Assembly: GCA_033675265.1 (NCBI GenBank)
Contig: JAUJYZ010000133.1
Coordinates: 417,501 to 481,500 of the forward strand
Origin: Actinostola sp. cb2023
Lineage: Eukaryota; Cnidaria; Anthozoa; Actiniaria; Actinostolidae
Direction: 5' to 3'
DNA: 64,000 nucleotides
Positions within the stretch are counted from its first letter, which is position 1. Each line of letters begins with the position of its first letter. Shown here piece by piece: positions 1-33,167 of the stretch. The translations under genes were made by a program, and so were the position numbers. Below the pieces are notes generated by a model. It searched no databases. It was not told the DNA's origin and saw only the letters and a program-made list of their open reading frames with translations.

Positions 1-3
1 TCC

Positions 4-394
4 AATGAGGATTTATCTGATGTAATTTCAAAACTTATAGGAGACACAGGACAAAAAAATGATTATCATAGCTCGTTGAAATTAGTAAAAGTGTGACTGA
101 GTTTGGAAAAGATCGCTTCACAAATTGCGAAGCGCCATATGAATTTTCAAAAATCAAAATTTTGTATGAAAACCTTTGTTGGTAGGCAAGAGTTGCCTCC
201 CAGCGAGCTCTCAGCGTAAATTTCCAAAGGTTTTCATATCAGTAAAATTTCAATTTTTGAAAATTCATATCTTCGCAATTTGTGAAGCGATCTTTTCCAA
301 ACTTCACACTTTTACTAATTTCAACGAGCTCTTTCCAGCTATGATAATCATATTTTTGTCCTATGAGTTTTGAAATTACACGTAAACCCTCATT
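4..394. mobile_element. Fold-back element / MITE
   Basis: Imperfect inverted repeat with arms of about 170 bases. Examples: TGTAATTTCAAAACTTATAG at the left against its complement ending at about 380, and the GAAAAGATCGCTTCACAAATT block repeated inverted at about 275-300. No coding capacity. Confidence 0.75.
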
Positions 395-570
395 AAAATC
401 ACTGGAAAACACTGAGACTCGACGTCAGTAACTCCGTACCCTGGGTCAGTACTCGGCTCCTCGGGCCTCTTAGGAACCCAGAGTACAGTCACCCTGACTC
501 TGCTCCCAGAATTCTTTTTGCCGGATCATTGATCGATGTTGGCATTTTTATTTTGTACCGCCGCGCGTCC

Positions 571-1035
571 TTAAAGTGCTTATGAAGCTTATTTTTTTAT
601 TTTGAAAATCGATTACATATGAAGTGAATAGTGGGATGTTTCAGTGTTTTGGGATTTTAGCTTCGCATTTGCGAGTTATAAAGGTTTGAAATCGTGATAT
701 GCTAATTCAGTGACGTCAAAGGAGGCATCATTTATTATACAAAAGCGCTCCTTTGCAAATGACTGACATTTTTAAACTGGCAAAAAGTTATTCTACAACT
801 TATATAAAATATGTTAAACTTTTTTTTCTATTTCAGAAAAGAGCAATACTTGAAAAAATATAAATAAGTTACAGCAAAAGCCTTCTTTGACGTCACCGAA
901 TTAGCATATCACGATTTCAAACCTTTATAACTCGCAAATGCGAAGCTCAAATCACAAAATACTGAAACATCCCACTATTCACTTCATATGTAATCGATTT
1001 TCAAAATAAAAAAATAAGCTTCATAAGCACTTTAA
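571..1035. mobile_element. MITE with ~165-bp inverted repeats flanked by TTAA
   Basis: The arms start AGTGCTTATGAAGCTT and end with the complement at 1031. They include ATCGATTACATATGAAG and GATATGCTAATTC near-perfectly. TTAA occurs at both ends (571-574, 1032-1035), consistent with a TTAA target duplication. Each arm contains a TGACGTCA-like site (near 711 and 889). Confidence 0.8.
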
Positions 1036-2611
1036 CGAGAAACGGGATCGATATATCAATTCACTCTAAAAGCAATACTCATTGTCACCTCTTCCTCGCA
1101 CTGACGTGCGATACTAGCTATATCTCAATTTTGAATTGTTTTAATCGTCTCATATTTTCTATCCGTTCCATCTAGATTGCTCATTTCACATTCCCAATTT
1201 TAACGAAGTTTTCACTGCACGGTAATTTTAGAGTATGACTAGAGTAACGGTGCAGTAAGTCGGTACAGCGGTATTATGCCCTGGGTGTTTCCTTTGATAC
1301 ATTCACTCGAGAAAATTCACAGGACTGACTTCATTAATCAGTTCAATAATCTAGAGGAGTTAAAAGATAGCTTATCTTTTAAGCTATCAGGTCGAATTCA
1401 TTATAACTGAAGGCGAGCTTTGAAAACAATCAATCAAGCTCGGAATTGATCGAAATTGCAACCTCGGGTTATTTTATCATGTTCGTTATAAAACGCAGCA
1501 CTTTTTTTCCTATTGCATGGCCGTATCTCCGGCATCGAATAAGTGGCGATTTCAATGTGTTTATTAGTAGATCTAGATCTATATATATTCTACAACAACC
1601 TTCTTCAAGACTTTGGGTAATTATTGACTGGCAAAATATAAGCAAAATCCTCAGTTAGTTTGATCTGATCAGAAGTGCTAATGATCAAAGCCGCAATAAA
1701 CTAGAGCGAATATAGTTTTGCTGTAGCCGTAACATCTTTCCATGAGCGATAAGTACAACCATTCGGATCAAACTATGTTCATATTGCGATTTCTTCTTTT
1801 TCAGTGTGGCGTTGGTCGAATTGTGTTATTTTTTCCATTTTTTGTAGGGGAAAAAATCGCCGGACTGACTTCCCGAGCAAATTAAAGTTTATTGTCCTGA
1901 TTAACAACTATACAGGCAAAGGACTACATGACAAAGAAAACCGCCATTCATACTCAACAAGATTAGCTAAATTTCCAATTTGCATCAACGATTTCTTTAA
2001 GAAATCATATTATTGGATCGAGTCGTAAACCCGTGGAATCAAATTATATTATATTATTACTATTATTATTAACTGGCCGGGCTGATGAGCGACTGATCCT
2101 AGTATGGTTGGCCGTTTTTTGTGTTAGATACGATATGCTGGTGTATGGTACCAACACGTCGGGAATCTTCAGCTTTACACTGCACTGACGTTAGAGCATA
2201 AAGAGGATCTTTTGTCCCTTTGACTGAAATTCAGTTGTTTTTTGAGCTACGAGTTTTATTCCGCACCATACAGAGAATGTGAAAAGACTAATCGGCCAGA
2301 ACAAAGAGCTTTTTTGGATATCACCTTACTTATTTACATCTTCCACAATAGAAAGCGTTAAACGGAAACAGGACGCAGAAAGTTTTGCATTTTCTATTTG
2401 TGAAAACCGAGCAGCATCGCATATCTTTGTTTTGATATTTTTCCTACGTTGTTTGGCAAACACGAACGATATTTACGCCGCGTTTCAAGTGGAATTTCAC
2501 TGACCAAACAGCCCCGTCCTGTCTTAAATGGTCATTCTTGAGATGAAAATCAAATATGCACATTGAAAGTGCAATTTCAGAACTGCAGGATTTGTTCTTT
2601 TTCTCTACCCA

Positions 2612-2619
2612 TGACGTCA
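2612..2619. promoter_or_regulatory. Palindromic cAMP response element upstream of PDE3
   Basis: Exact TGACGTCA 227 bases before the PDE3 start codon, in the likely promoter or 5' UTR. CREB/ATF proteins bind this palindrome. The match is direct; its use in this animal is inferred. Confidence 0.5.
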
Positions 2620-2845
2620 TGCGCTCGAAGTGATCATCACATCGAGTCTTTTCAATGATATATTGGCGATCGTGATTGGCTAATAAGAATATTCCCATGA
2701 TGCTGTGTGAGGTGCGTGTTTCTTCGCTGTTCAGAAAAACCAAAGGTAAAGGTCTTCTACAACCAATGTCTTGGTTTCATTCACTATGTTGAACTTTTAG
2801 CAAAGATCGTTCCACTTAAACTGGCGAAAACAACTGAAGGCGTCG

Positions 2846-23538
<20,693 letters not shown>

Positions 23539-23960
23539 AAATGTAAAATATTGTGAATACTCCAAGAAACCCGCGTAATTGAAAAGGACGCGCGATGGTT
23601 CGATCGTTCCTTCTACAATGCAAGCTGAAATACGTCTAAACAAGGTGGGAAAACATATAGAATATTGGTGATTGTTTAAGCCTGTTTTTTTTTACTAGCG
23701 ACGCAAGCATACGCGCATGCATCAGAACTTGCGTCATGTGAAAGCTATATTAGATATGGTTAAAGATATTTCGATCTGAGCTGTGCTCTGTGGTCAGACA
23801 TGGGTCGTATGGTGGCTGCATAGTGCACCTTCGACCCGGCCACGTTGAGCTGCGTCCTTCGTAATTCAGCCACCGCTGCAATGAAGGAAGATTAGCTGCA
23901 AATTATTATTAAAACGGCCCGATGCAAGCATAAACGCAAGGACAATACATGGACAAGTTT
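23539..23960 (+). other. PDE3 3' flank / probable 3' UTR
   Basis: About 420 bases after the PDE3 stop codon. No AATAAA within it; no other feature recognised. Confidence 0.4.
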
Positions 23961-23966
23961 TGATCT

Positions 23967-24640
23967 TTGCGCTCATGCTTGCATCAGGCTCGTTTTCACA
24001 GTGAAATAAGACCTCTTGTACTTGCGCTTATGCTTGCATCAGGCTCGTTTTCACAGTGAAATAAGGCCTCTTGTACTTGCGCTTATGCTTGCATCAGGCT
24101 CGTTTTCACAGTGAAATAAGGCCTCTTGTACTTGCGCTTATGCTTGCGACAGGCTCGTTTTCACAGTGAAATAAGGCCTCTTGTACTTGCGCTTATGCTT
24201 GCATCAGGCTCGTTTTCACAGTGAAATAAGGCCTCTTGTACTTGCGCTTATGCTTGCATCAGGCTCGTTTTCACAGTGAAATAAGGCATCTTGTACTTGC
24301 GCTTATGCTTGCATCAGGCTCGTTTTCACAGTGAAATAAGGCCTTTTGTACTTGCGCTTATGCTTGCATCAGGCTCGTTTTCACAGTGAAATAAGGCCTC
24401 TTGTACTTGCGCTTATGCTTGCATCAGGCTCGTTTTCACAGTGAAATAAGGCCTCTTGTACTTGCGCTTATGCTTGCATCAGGCCCGTTTTCACAGTGAC
24501 TTAAGGCCTCTTGCTTGCGCTTATGCTTGCATCAGGCCCGTTTTCACAATGACTTAAGGCGTCTTGATTGCGCTTATGCTTGCATCAGGCTCGTTTTCAC
24601 AGTGAAATAAGGCATCTTGATATCGCTTATGCTTGCGTGG
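23967..24640. repeat. 55-bp minisatellite, about 12 units
   Basis: Unit contains GCGCTTATGCTTGCATCAGG and TCGTTTTCACAGTGAAATAA followed by GGCCTCTTGTACTT. Copies differ by a few bases; the last three are more diverged. Confidence 0.92.
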
Positions 24641-24887
24641 CTAGGGAAAGCAGGCTCTATTAACTTATATAAGGCCATCAGGCCTAAGGAATTCCATAGT
24701 TATCTAGGTAAGCTGTAAATATTGTACAAAGGGCATGGTAACCCTGGTGGTATGTCGTGTAAAGAACCGGAAAATATATCATTATATGAAGAATTTAGTC
24801 ATCTGTGGCAACGGTTGTTGTTGTGTATTAGACTGTCTTGTGCTTGTTGTTGATGTTTTATCAGTATCCATGACAACGCCACGGTCA

Positions 24888-25196
24888 GCGGATTCTTTCA
24901 TTACGGTCAGCGGATTCTTTCATTAGGGTCAGCGGATTCTTTCATTACGGTCAGCGGATTGTTTCGGTTGGCATTAGATTCCATCCCTCAAAACCACCTC
25001 GGCCTGATAGAACAATAGAACGATGCAGTAACACAATAGATTTGTTCTATTGTTTGGTCGGCCAAGGCGGTTTTGAGGGATGGAATCTAATGCCAACCGA
25101 TTCTTCTTTCATTAGTCTGCAGATTCTTTCATTATGGTCTGCGGATTCTTTCATTACGGTCAGCGGATTCTTTCATTACGGTCAGCGGATTCTTTT
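24888..25196. repeat. ~22-bp array (CGGTCAGCGGATTCTTTCATTA), split by a MITE
   Basis: About four units before and five after the insertion at 24965-25099. Confidence 0.85.
24965..25099. mobile_element. MITE with ~45-bp inverted repeats
   Basis: 135 bases. Arms CGGTTGGCATTAGATTCCAT and TCCCTCAAAACC against their complements at the right end; a short inner ATTGTTCTAT palindrome. It interrupts the 22-bp array. Confidence 0.85.
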
Positions 25197-25199
25197 TGT

Positions 25200-26130
25200 G
25201 GCCATATAACTTTTGATATAAATTTGTGTTCATTTGTGTCAAAGAAACTTTGTAAACATTTGATTATCTTTCGAATCCACAAAATTTTCGAGTCTTTGGA
25301 GACACGTGACCGGTGTCGTGTTGTCCCACACGCTTTGTTCCATGACCGACATATTTATATCATCTATATAGCAAGGAGCTATTATTATTACGTCATCAGC
25401 AGTGATCTACAGTTGTATTGTAGAATTGGTAAAATCTTTGTATATTTTATTAGAAAGCTTATCATCATCACTTCCCGTGATGCCTTGCGTGGACACTGAG
25501 TTTCTGAGGTCACGAAGATACAGAGATAATTCAGCTGATGACAATTATTCCTCACGAGACCGGAAATGACGTTTAATTTCATGCAAAGCATCACGGGAAC
25601 TGATTGTGGATTTGCTTAGTGGTGGTATTAAGGTACAATGTAACATATACTTTGGAATATCTAACAAAATAACACTTTTATTGAGGTAGATGTGAACATG
25701 TAGTCAGTATTCTTAGTTTTATATTTGTTTTGGTTTTTGGTGCTTTTATCGAAATTTAGCCTCATTAATATGGATGGCACGCATATGGAACACGCAAAAA
25801 GATAGAGTAGAAACTTTGTTACGTGGACGGGTGAAAACGCATTATCAACTGGGCTTTATGCTTTTAAACTTTGTGTTCAAATTGGTGAATTCGTGTAACA
25901 TTAGGGGTACGAGAATGAAGATGAGGACGAGTTAGGAGAAAACTTTCTCGCTCTTTTTTTCTTTTTTCTTTAAATAATAATATAAAATGTATTTATTTCC
26001 AAAATTTTATTTCTTACGCTTGTACTTTTTAAGCATTGTTTTGGCTCAACCGTTGGGCTAATTTTCACTCTAACACAGAACATATCTCACTATTCCTTTT
26101 GCTTCGATAGAGTCGTTCGAGGTACGGAAT
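25200..26130. other. Intergenic, no gene seen
   Basis: No coding potential or repeat family recognised. Short ORFs here have no supporting splice or domain evidence. Confidence 0.5.
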
Positions 26131-26262
26131 CGAAGACATTCTATTCAACCAATCACAGCGTGCAAAATCATTGCTCAACCAATCAGAATGCTTGGATACC
26201 GCACGATCACGGCACGGACCATACCATAACTACTTCCCACTCATACGAAAACGGCTCTAACA
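26131..26262. repeat. Interspersed CCAATCACAG family, copy 2
   Basis: Same ordered blocks as at 15144-15250, including ATTGCTCAACCAATCAGA and ACTTCCCACTCATACGAAAA. Confidence 0.65.
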
Positions 26263-26731
26263 TATACATAACTCGTCCTCGTCATCTCTCCACACCATGT
26301 TGGCGCAACAATTCCCTGGTAATCACGAAGTTCGATTTTCTTTTTTCTCCAAACCCTACTTACTATACTTGGTGCTAATTTATAACTTATTTCCTGATGA
26401 TTTTAAACGCTATTTTTAACAGTAATGGACCAAAACAAAGCTAAGTTATTTTTAGGGTTATTTCTTTTTATAAAGTACTACTGTTACTATAGTTACCTTA
26501 AGGTATTCTTAATCAATTAACTTATACTGTCAGTATGTACATAAAGCTCATCTATATATAGACAAAGGAAAACATTGTATTTTAGGACTAAGAGTAATAT
26601 AACTATAACTATAACCCTACGTGATAATTGATTACTAGAATCATTGGATAATTATTTGGCGTGCATTATGTACGTCTGGTCTGACTGAAAAAGCGTCATT
26701 TGTAAACTAGCATGAATCTTGAAAGTCTCGA

Positions 26732-27432
26732 TGATTGGACAATAATGAACCAATCAATTGCTGCAGAATTGTTCAGCTACGTTGATTGGACAATAATGAA
26801 CCAATCAATTGCCGCAGAATTGTTCAGCTACGTTGATTGGACAATAATGAACCAATCAATTGCTGCAGAATTGTTCAGCTACGTTGATTGGACAATAATG
26901 AACCAATCAATTGCCGCAGAATTGTTCAGCTACGTTGATTGGACAATAATGAACCAATCAATTGCCGCAGAATTGTTCAGCTACGTTCATTGGACAATAA
27001 TGAACCAATCAATTGCTGCAGAATTGTTCAGCTACGTTGATTGGACAATAATGAACCAATCAATTGCCGCAGAATTGTTCAGCCACGTTGATTGGACAAT
27101 AATGAACCAATCAATTGCCGCAGAATTGTTCAGCTACGTTGATTGGACAATAATGAACCAATCAATTGCTGCAGAATTGTTCAGCTACGTTGATTGGACA
27201 ATAATGAACCAATCAATTGCCGCAGAATTGTTCAGCTACGTTGATTGGACAATAATGAACCAATCAATTGCCGCAGAATTGTTCAGCTACGTTGATTGGA
27301 CAATAATGAACCAATCAATTGCTGCAGAATTGTTCAGCTACGTTGATTGGACAATAATGAACCAATCAATTGCTGCAGAATTGTTCAGCCACGTTCATTG
27401 GACAATAATGAACCAATCAATTGCCGCAGAAT
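26732..27432 (+). repeat. 51-bp minisatellite, about 14 units, open in one frame
   Basis: Each unit contains GATTGGACAATAATGAACCA followed by ATCAATTG and CAGAATTGTTCAG. The period is divisible by 3, so frame + from 26712 stays open for 240 codons as a 17-residue repeat (DWTIMNQSIAAELFSYV). Unit variants change Ala codons silently, but Tyr/His and Asp/His also vary. Each unit has an inverted pair of CCAAT boxes (ATTGG...CCAAT). I treat it as a satellite and not as a protein gene. Confidence 0.85.
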
Positions 27433-27571
27433 AATATTGTTCAGCTAGAGTCTTTGCGACTTTCCTGATTACACAGTAATGCAAATGGCAATAATGAGCC
27501 TATGGACTTCAAGTTCTTGGCTTTATACTCTTTATCTTCTGTGCCTCTTTCTTCACAAAGACAGCAGTTCC

Positions 27572-27712
27572 ACAATTGTAGGGCTCCATGCAAGAATGTA
27601 GGTGATCTCTGATCAAAATCTAAATTCTCCTCGAAATTCTTTAAATTTCAAAGGAGAATTTGGATTCTGATCACAGTCACTTACTCCATTCTTGCAGGGA
27701 CCCATCCAATTG
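27572..27712. mobile_element. GTGATCAAAATC-family MITE, copy 1
   Basis: Inverted arms: GGGCTCCATGCAAGAATG and TGATCAAAATCTAAATTCTC at left, complement AGGAGAATTTGGATTCTGAT and CATTCTTGCAGGGACCC at right. Ends in CAATTGTA / CCAATTGG. Confidence 0.82.
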
Positions 27713-27793
27713 GTTGTCTGCATGTCATGTATTTGTACATGGATATATATATTCCTGACTTGCCGTCCAAGTTACAGTGGCAACAAACTTGTA

Positions 27794-27942
27794 CAATTTA
27801 TTGAAGGGCTCCCTCCAAGAACAAATTAAGTGACTTGTGATCAAGACCCAAATTCTCCTTTGAAATTCATAGAATCTCTAGGAGAATTTCAATTGTGATC
27901 AGAGATCACTTACGTTGTTTTTGCAGGGAGCCCCTTCAATTG
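27794..27942. mobile_element. GTGATCAAAATC-family MITE, copy 2
   Basis: Ends ATTGAAGGGCTCCCTCCAAG and TTTGCAGGGAGCCCCTTCAA; inner arms AAATTCTCCTTTGAAATTC and complement. Best-preserved ends of the family together with the copy at 58556. Confidence 0.85.
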
Positions 27943-27982
27943 GTCAGTGAAAATAATTAAATTGTAGGATGACTCAAGTCAC

Positions 27983-28124
27983 AGTGGGGGATCCAGGGGG
28001 GGGGGGGGGGGGGGGGGGGGGTCTGTACCCCCTGTCATACCTGAGGTTCAATTGATTGTTTTATCCTAGAATAGGTTATGCGTTTGGACCCCCCCTCTCA
28101 AAAATTTCTGGATCCGCCCCCCTG
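27983..28124. mobile_element. GGATCC-type MITE with poly-G run
   Basis: Ends GTGGGGGATCCAGG and TGGATCCGCCCCCCTG. An uninterrupted G tract follows the left end, and the right side has the diagnostic GGACCCCCCCTCTCAAAAAT. GACTCA occurs on both flanks. Confidence 0.75.
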
Positions 28125-28522
28125 ACTCAGTGTCACTCTTGAGGTGAACCAAGAAAATTTGGTTTCAAATATATAGAGCTCTCTTTGACCAAGTGGATGC
28201 ATTGCCATGGAGTTGGGAAAGAACACACAGAAAAAAAACAAGGGCAGTTGTGATTGTGGATTTGAGACAAATTTTGAATTCTAGAGTTTGGAAGACCAAA
28301 TTATTCTAGGGTTTTGGAAAAGTGGTTTTTCGTCTGTTTTCGTCTTGGTACAAGACTATATTTTCTTTTCTTTTCTGCAAGACAAGATGGCTACAGTATG
28401 TACCCAGACTTTTCTCTCTCATTTGGATAAGCTGCAGTGATGAGAACTAATGAACTGCAGCTCGCAGCTCATGAATTTTCACCCGCAAGCACTCGTTGAA
28501 ACTGGTGAGATAGAAGCAAACT

Positions 28523-28624
28523 CTGGGACTGATTAAAAACTAATTCTCCTGTAGACTGTTTGAATTCCAAAGGAGAATTTGGATTTTGATCACAAGTCGG
28601 TAACTGTTCTTGCATGAAACCATG
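28523..28624. mobile_element. GTGATCAAAATC-family MITE, degraded copy
   Basis: Contains AAAGGAGAATTTGGATTTTG followed by ATCACAAGTC and a TGTTCTTGCATG right end. The left arm is eroded. Confidence 0.65.
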
Positions 28625-28730
28625 GTCCTTTGTTTTCCTATGTTGTCGTTTCCTACTTCCATTTCTATGTTAATTCACTGTTGGTTGAATGTGAGGAACA
28701 TCATGAAGTCTTGTTGTACACAGTTTCATG

Positions 28731-28832
28731 CATGCTCGAGGATCCAGCAGATTTTGTCCGGCGCTCCGAAGTCACCTGGCCAACCGGGTGACTTCGGAGC
28801 GCCGGACAAAAACTGCTGGATCCTCGAGCATG
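28731..28832. mobile_element. 102-bp hairpin with CATGCTCGAG ends
   Basis: Near-perfect stem of about 45 bp with a short loop. Ends CATGCTCGAGGATCCAGCA and complement. The sequence AGTTTCA flanks both sides. It shares its terminal ten bases with the hairpin at 34599. Confidence 0.75.
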
Positions 28833-29084
28833 AGTTTCAGGGTCTGATGTAATTTAAAGTTAATAATCTGTATATATTGCATTATTCTGTACAATATGTG
28901 TATCTAAATGTGGCAAGTTATGGAAATGTAATTAATAAAATACATGAAGAGAAGACAACTGGGAGTCTAGTTTATTGGTGGACATGAACAGCTTCCTCAA
29001 AATTCCCATAATCACCAGAAAATATATCCAAAATACACATGAAGTAGTATATAATGTCCAGAATGATCCTACGTCTTTTTTTCA

Positions 29085-29180
29085 GGGGGGACATCTTTTT
29101 GGGGGGGACGTTGTTTTTTTTGGGGGGGGGGGGGGGGGGAACGTCTTTTTTAGGGGAGATGTCTTTTTTTTTGGGGGGAG
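29085..29180. repeat. G/T homopolymer-rich tract
   Basis: Alternating T and G runs, including a G run of about 20 near 29120. Possible assembly-sensitive region. Confidence 0.7.
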
Positions 29181-29309
29181 GAGAATAAGGCGGAGAGGAG
29201 GAAAGTAAGGTGTGGAAATGTATGGGAGACTCATTGTAAATGGGATATTGAATGATGCCAGGATCTATTTTGAAGACTATTTCCCAGGTATTGTGATTGA
29301 GACCAATAC

Positions 29310-30490
29310 TGCTGTCAGCACACACCATCTATCCTCATCACAAGACCACTCACCACCATCAATATTTCAATCATCAAACAATAAATATAAAACACCGCCA
29401 AATGTCATCACTTACTACCCACCATCACCATCATCACTGAACATCCATCATGACAACTCAAAATACATCATCACTCATCATCTATTGTCATCACTCACCA
29501 TTCATCATCATCACAGACCTGGCACCTACCATCATCAATTACAATCAGTCGTCACTCACTACCAACTGTCATCACTCGCCATCCATCATCATCACAGACC
29601 TGGCACCTACCATCATCAATTACAATCAGTCGTCACTCACTACCAACTGTCATCACTCACCATCCATCATCATCACAGACCTGGCACCTACCATCATCAA
29701 TTACAATCAGTCGTCACTCACTACCAACTGTCATCACTCACCATCCATCATCATCACAGACCTGGCACCTACCATCATCAATTACAATCAGTCATCACTC
29801 ACTACCAACTGTAATCACTCACCATCCATCATCATCATAGACCTGGCACCTACCATCATCAATTACAATCAGTCGTCACTCACTACCAAGTGTCATCACT
29901 CACCATCCATCATCATCACAGACCTGGCACCTACCATCATCAATTACAATCAGTCGTCACTCACTACCAACTGTCATCACTCACCACCATCCATCATCAT
30001 CACAGACCTGGCACCTACCATCATCAATTACAATCAGTCGTCATCACTCACTACCAACTGTCATCACTCACCATCATCATCATCACAGACCTGGCACCTA
30101 CCATCATCAATTACAATCAGTCATCACTCACTACCAACTGTAATCACTCACCATCCATCATGACAACTCACAATAACTCATTATCCATTGTCATCGATCA
30201 CTCACCATTCATCATCATCACAGACCACCCATCATCAATAACCATCGGTCATCACCCACCACCAACTGTCATCACTCATCATCCGTCATGACAACTCACC
30301 ATTCATCATCATCACAGACCACCCATCATCAATAACCATCGGTCATCACCCACCACCAACTGTCATCACTCATCATCCGTCATGACAACTCACCATTCAT
30401 CATCATCACAGACCACCCACCATCATCAATAACCATCGGCCATCACCCACCACCAACTGTCATCACTCATCATCCATCATCACAGACCAC
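29310..30490. repeat. ~82-bp CATCATCAC-rich minisatellite
   Basis: Eight or so units of CATCACAGACCTGGCACCTA followed by CCATCATCAATTACAATCAG, then a second block with CACCCACCACCAACTGTCAT. Open frames are low-complexity products. Confidence 0.88.
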
Positions 30491-30492
30491 CC

Positions 30493-31090
30493 CTCAAGCA
30501 TGTTAAGGCTTAACCAGATTCATTATGTTAGACCCCCGCGTGGATTTCAGGTTTTCTATTATAAGTCAGGAAATATGTATCACTTTTTGATGGAAAAATG
30601 GCCAAAAAAACGCGCTGCTCATATAGTTAGCTAGAAGCTAAAACTAGATATGGGAAATTGCTTGCCATAGGATGCGAATAAAGCTTCCGTTTCGATTGGA
30701 TGGTTTCAATGAGTGGTTAAGGCTATATTAAGATGGGTTTCTAGTCACGTGACCTGTTTTAGGCAATATCGCCTTACCAATAACAATATGTCAACCAAAT
30801 GAGACGGATTATTGTTAGGGGCAATGATACAAATACATTAAATGTGATAAATATTATACGCCATTGAAACTCGTCAGCGCATTTCTAGAAAACCATTTTT
30901 GGCCATAATCTACAAAATCTGATCACGTGACATGACAATCCCAAAATACACAGTTGAATATTCTTCCTTTTACTGAACTCTACTGATGGACCGGATTTTA
31001 AGAAATTCTACCAAGGTTTCAGTGAGAAAAGTTAAAAAATGAATTTGATCAATATTTGGCCCAATGCCAATTAGCCTTAACATGCTTGAG
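30493..31090. mobile_element. ~600-bp DNA element with CTCAAGCATGTTAAGGCTTA ends
   Basis: Left CTCAAGCATGTTAAGGCT and right TTAGCCTTAACATGCTTGAG are inverted repeats. The element splits the CATCA-rich minisatellite. No coding frame recognised. Confidence 0.65.
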
Positions 31091-31105
31091 CCACCACCAT
31101 CAATA

Positions 31106-31204
31106 TAGGCTCGGTTTTCAGCGTTAGGGTGTCGATTTTCCCTCAAACCTCTCCCTAGAGGATCGCGGGCGCACCGAAACCACCACGGCTGGAAATCGAG
31201 CCTA
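31106..31204. mobile_element. ~100-bp MITE beside the previous element
   Basis: Ends TAGGCTCGGTTTTCAGC and GCTGGAAATCGAGCCTA. CCATCAATA lies on both sides, a 9-bp likely target duplication. The inner part has GAGGATCGCGGGCGCACC. Confidence 0.6.
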
Positions 31205-31529
31205 CCATCAATAACCAAAAAAAAAAAAACATCGGCCATCACCCACCACCAACTGTCATGTCATAATCACTCACAATCTATCAAATATTATACTATCCAA
31301 CACTACCACCACATATGCTCAACAGCATGTCTGCCTGGCAGGTTTGTAACCAATCAATTACAGAATAATTAAACACTGCAATAAAACTGATATATGAATT
31401 TATTTCTGCTTTTAGAATCCACTTTTTATAATAATAAATCATAAATACTACTTCTGATTTTAATACTTCTGATTTTTTTTCATTCTCTTTCAAAAATTGC
31501 GAAAGTCATTATAGTACATGTACACATGT

Positions 31530-31830
31530 ACACATGGGGGGGGTGGGGGGGGCAATTTGCATAAAAAAATTCCTGCAAAGAAACATTGTCCCAAAAAAAA
31601 TTCCTGCAAGTACCCTACCACCTAAAAAAAAAATCCTGCTTGAAGCTGCCTTTCTATACATTTTGCCTCCAGATAGCATGTTGTCAACTGTCTTGTTTGC
31701 TTGAAGGAATTTTTTTAGGTGGTAAGTAAGGGTACATTGTACTTACAGGAATTTTTTTTGGAACAATTTTTCTTTGCAGGAATTTTTTTGGGGGAATTGT
31801 CACCCCTCCTCCCAACATTTCTAATGGTCC
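31530..31830. mobile_element. Fold-back with AATTTTTTT(T)GG ends
   Basis: AAAAAAATTCCTGCAAAGAA, CCCAAAAAAAATTCCTGCAA and TACCCTACCACC at left are matched inverted by GGTGGTAAGTAAGGGTAC, AGGAATTTTTTTTGG and TTCTTTGCAGGAATTTTTTT at right. Roughly 260-300 bp. Confidence 0.65.
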
Positions 31831-32393
31831 ACCCCTTTACAGATCCACACTTGGATTGTTACATGCTGTACATGTATATATATATGATATAATCCTCTGT
31901 GGAATTTCAACTTTTTAACATAATTATTGTTAGTCATAGAATAAATACTGTTTATAATTAACATCTCTCAATCTTTCAATTGAAAGGAATTAAGGATGGC
32001 GTGCACACTGTACAAGTCATAACATACATTTAATATATAATTATTATTGGTATATTATGCATGCTTTGATTGGTTGAGGGTCGTGTGTTATATTAGAGAA
32101 CAGACGTACAGATGACGTCACAAATTCACTCAATTCTCAAAACAGACGCACGGGAAAATGGAATCTATTTGTTAAGTACAGTTGTACATGTAATTGCACA
32201 CAAAACTCAATCAACATCCTCTGAGTCAGTACTAGGTACGCTCAGGACTAACTTTAGCTGTAGCGAAGTGTCCAACTTAGAATAGAGAGCGAATTCCTGA
32301 TATAAACAACGCAACATAAAACAGACGAAGGTGATCCTCTAAAACGGAAGAATACATGTATGTGTCTGTCTAGAAAGACTTTAAAATAAATTA

Positions 32394-32546
32394 AGGCACT
32401 GTCTGTGAAAACATTGATCTGTGATCAAAATCTAAATTCTCCTATATACAGCTAGCTGTACAGGCTCTTTTTAAAATAAAATTCCAAAGGAGAAGTTGGA
32501 TTTAGATCACAAGTCACTTACACTGTTCTTGCATGGACCCCATGGA
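32394..32546. mobile_element. GTGATCAAAATC-family MITE
   Basis: TGTGATCAAAATCTAAATTC at left and TTTAGATCACAAGTCACTTA with TGTTCTTGCATGGACCCC at right. It contains an inserted AGCTAGCTGTACAGGC segment in the centre. Confidence 0.72.
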
Positions 32547-32932
32547 TACAGTACCAATGAAAGTGACAACGTCATAAAAAAATTTTTCCACTGTATCATC
32601 TTTTTGGATGGAATTGGAGTTACATTTGTAAATAGCAGCTGAGATATGGCCGTTTCAATATAATAATATAATGTTATAATAAATTTTCTTTATCAAATTT
32701 TCGGCTTGGTTCATAACTATAGTACATGTACACATGTAACTGGGTGTATCTCAGCTAGCTGCTAATTAACTGATTCCCATGAAATTTGGCATGTAAACTT
32801 CTTTCTTGATGTTCCCTCGAAAATTGGGAACCAAAAATTGATACAGTGAAATACATTTTTTTTCGTGACGTCACACTTTAGTAAGTACTCTTACTATTTC
32901 AAATAAACCATGGATATAATCTATGAATGATT

Positions 32933-33167
32933 CTATTTGATTTCAAGCTGTCTATACTTGTAAACGGCCCTGTCATTTTTCTTTCTGAAGGCCAGCAGTA
33001 AGTAAAACAGGGCTGTGACATCGAGGAAGACACCAATGATTACTGCCTCCCAGTATTCCTTGGGATGTAGGTAGCAAACGATGGATAAACAACCATACAA
33101 TACAAACTTTTTCCATGTGTCTATTGCTTTGATAAACTTCCAAAGTGTGAAGCCGAAACCACCCTCT
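32933..33167 (-). CDS. TMEM72: TMEM72-like exon 4
   Basis: 1 base, 77 codons and TAG; acceptor ttgattttcag. Contains two membrane segments and the Lys/Arg-rich C-terminus ending QLEIK. It is the most TMEM72-like part. Confidence 0.75.

Noticed and set aside
29212..30291. ORFs of 133-237 codons with HHHHRPGTYHHQ repeats
   Set aside because: CATCATCAC minisatellite; several frames open, no start context or domain.
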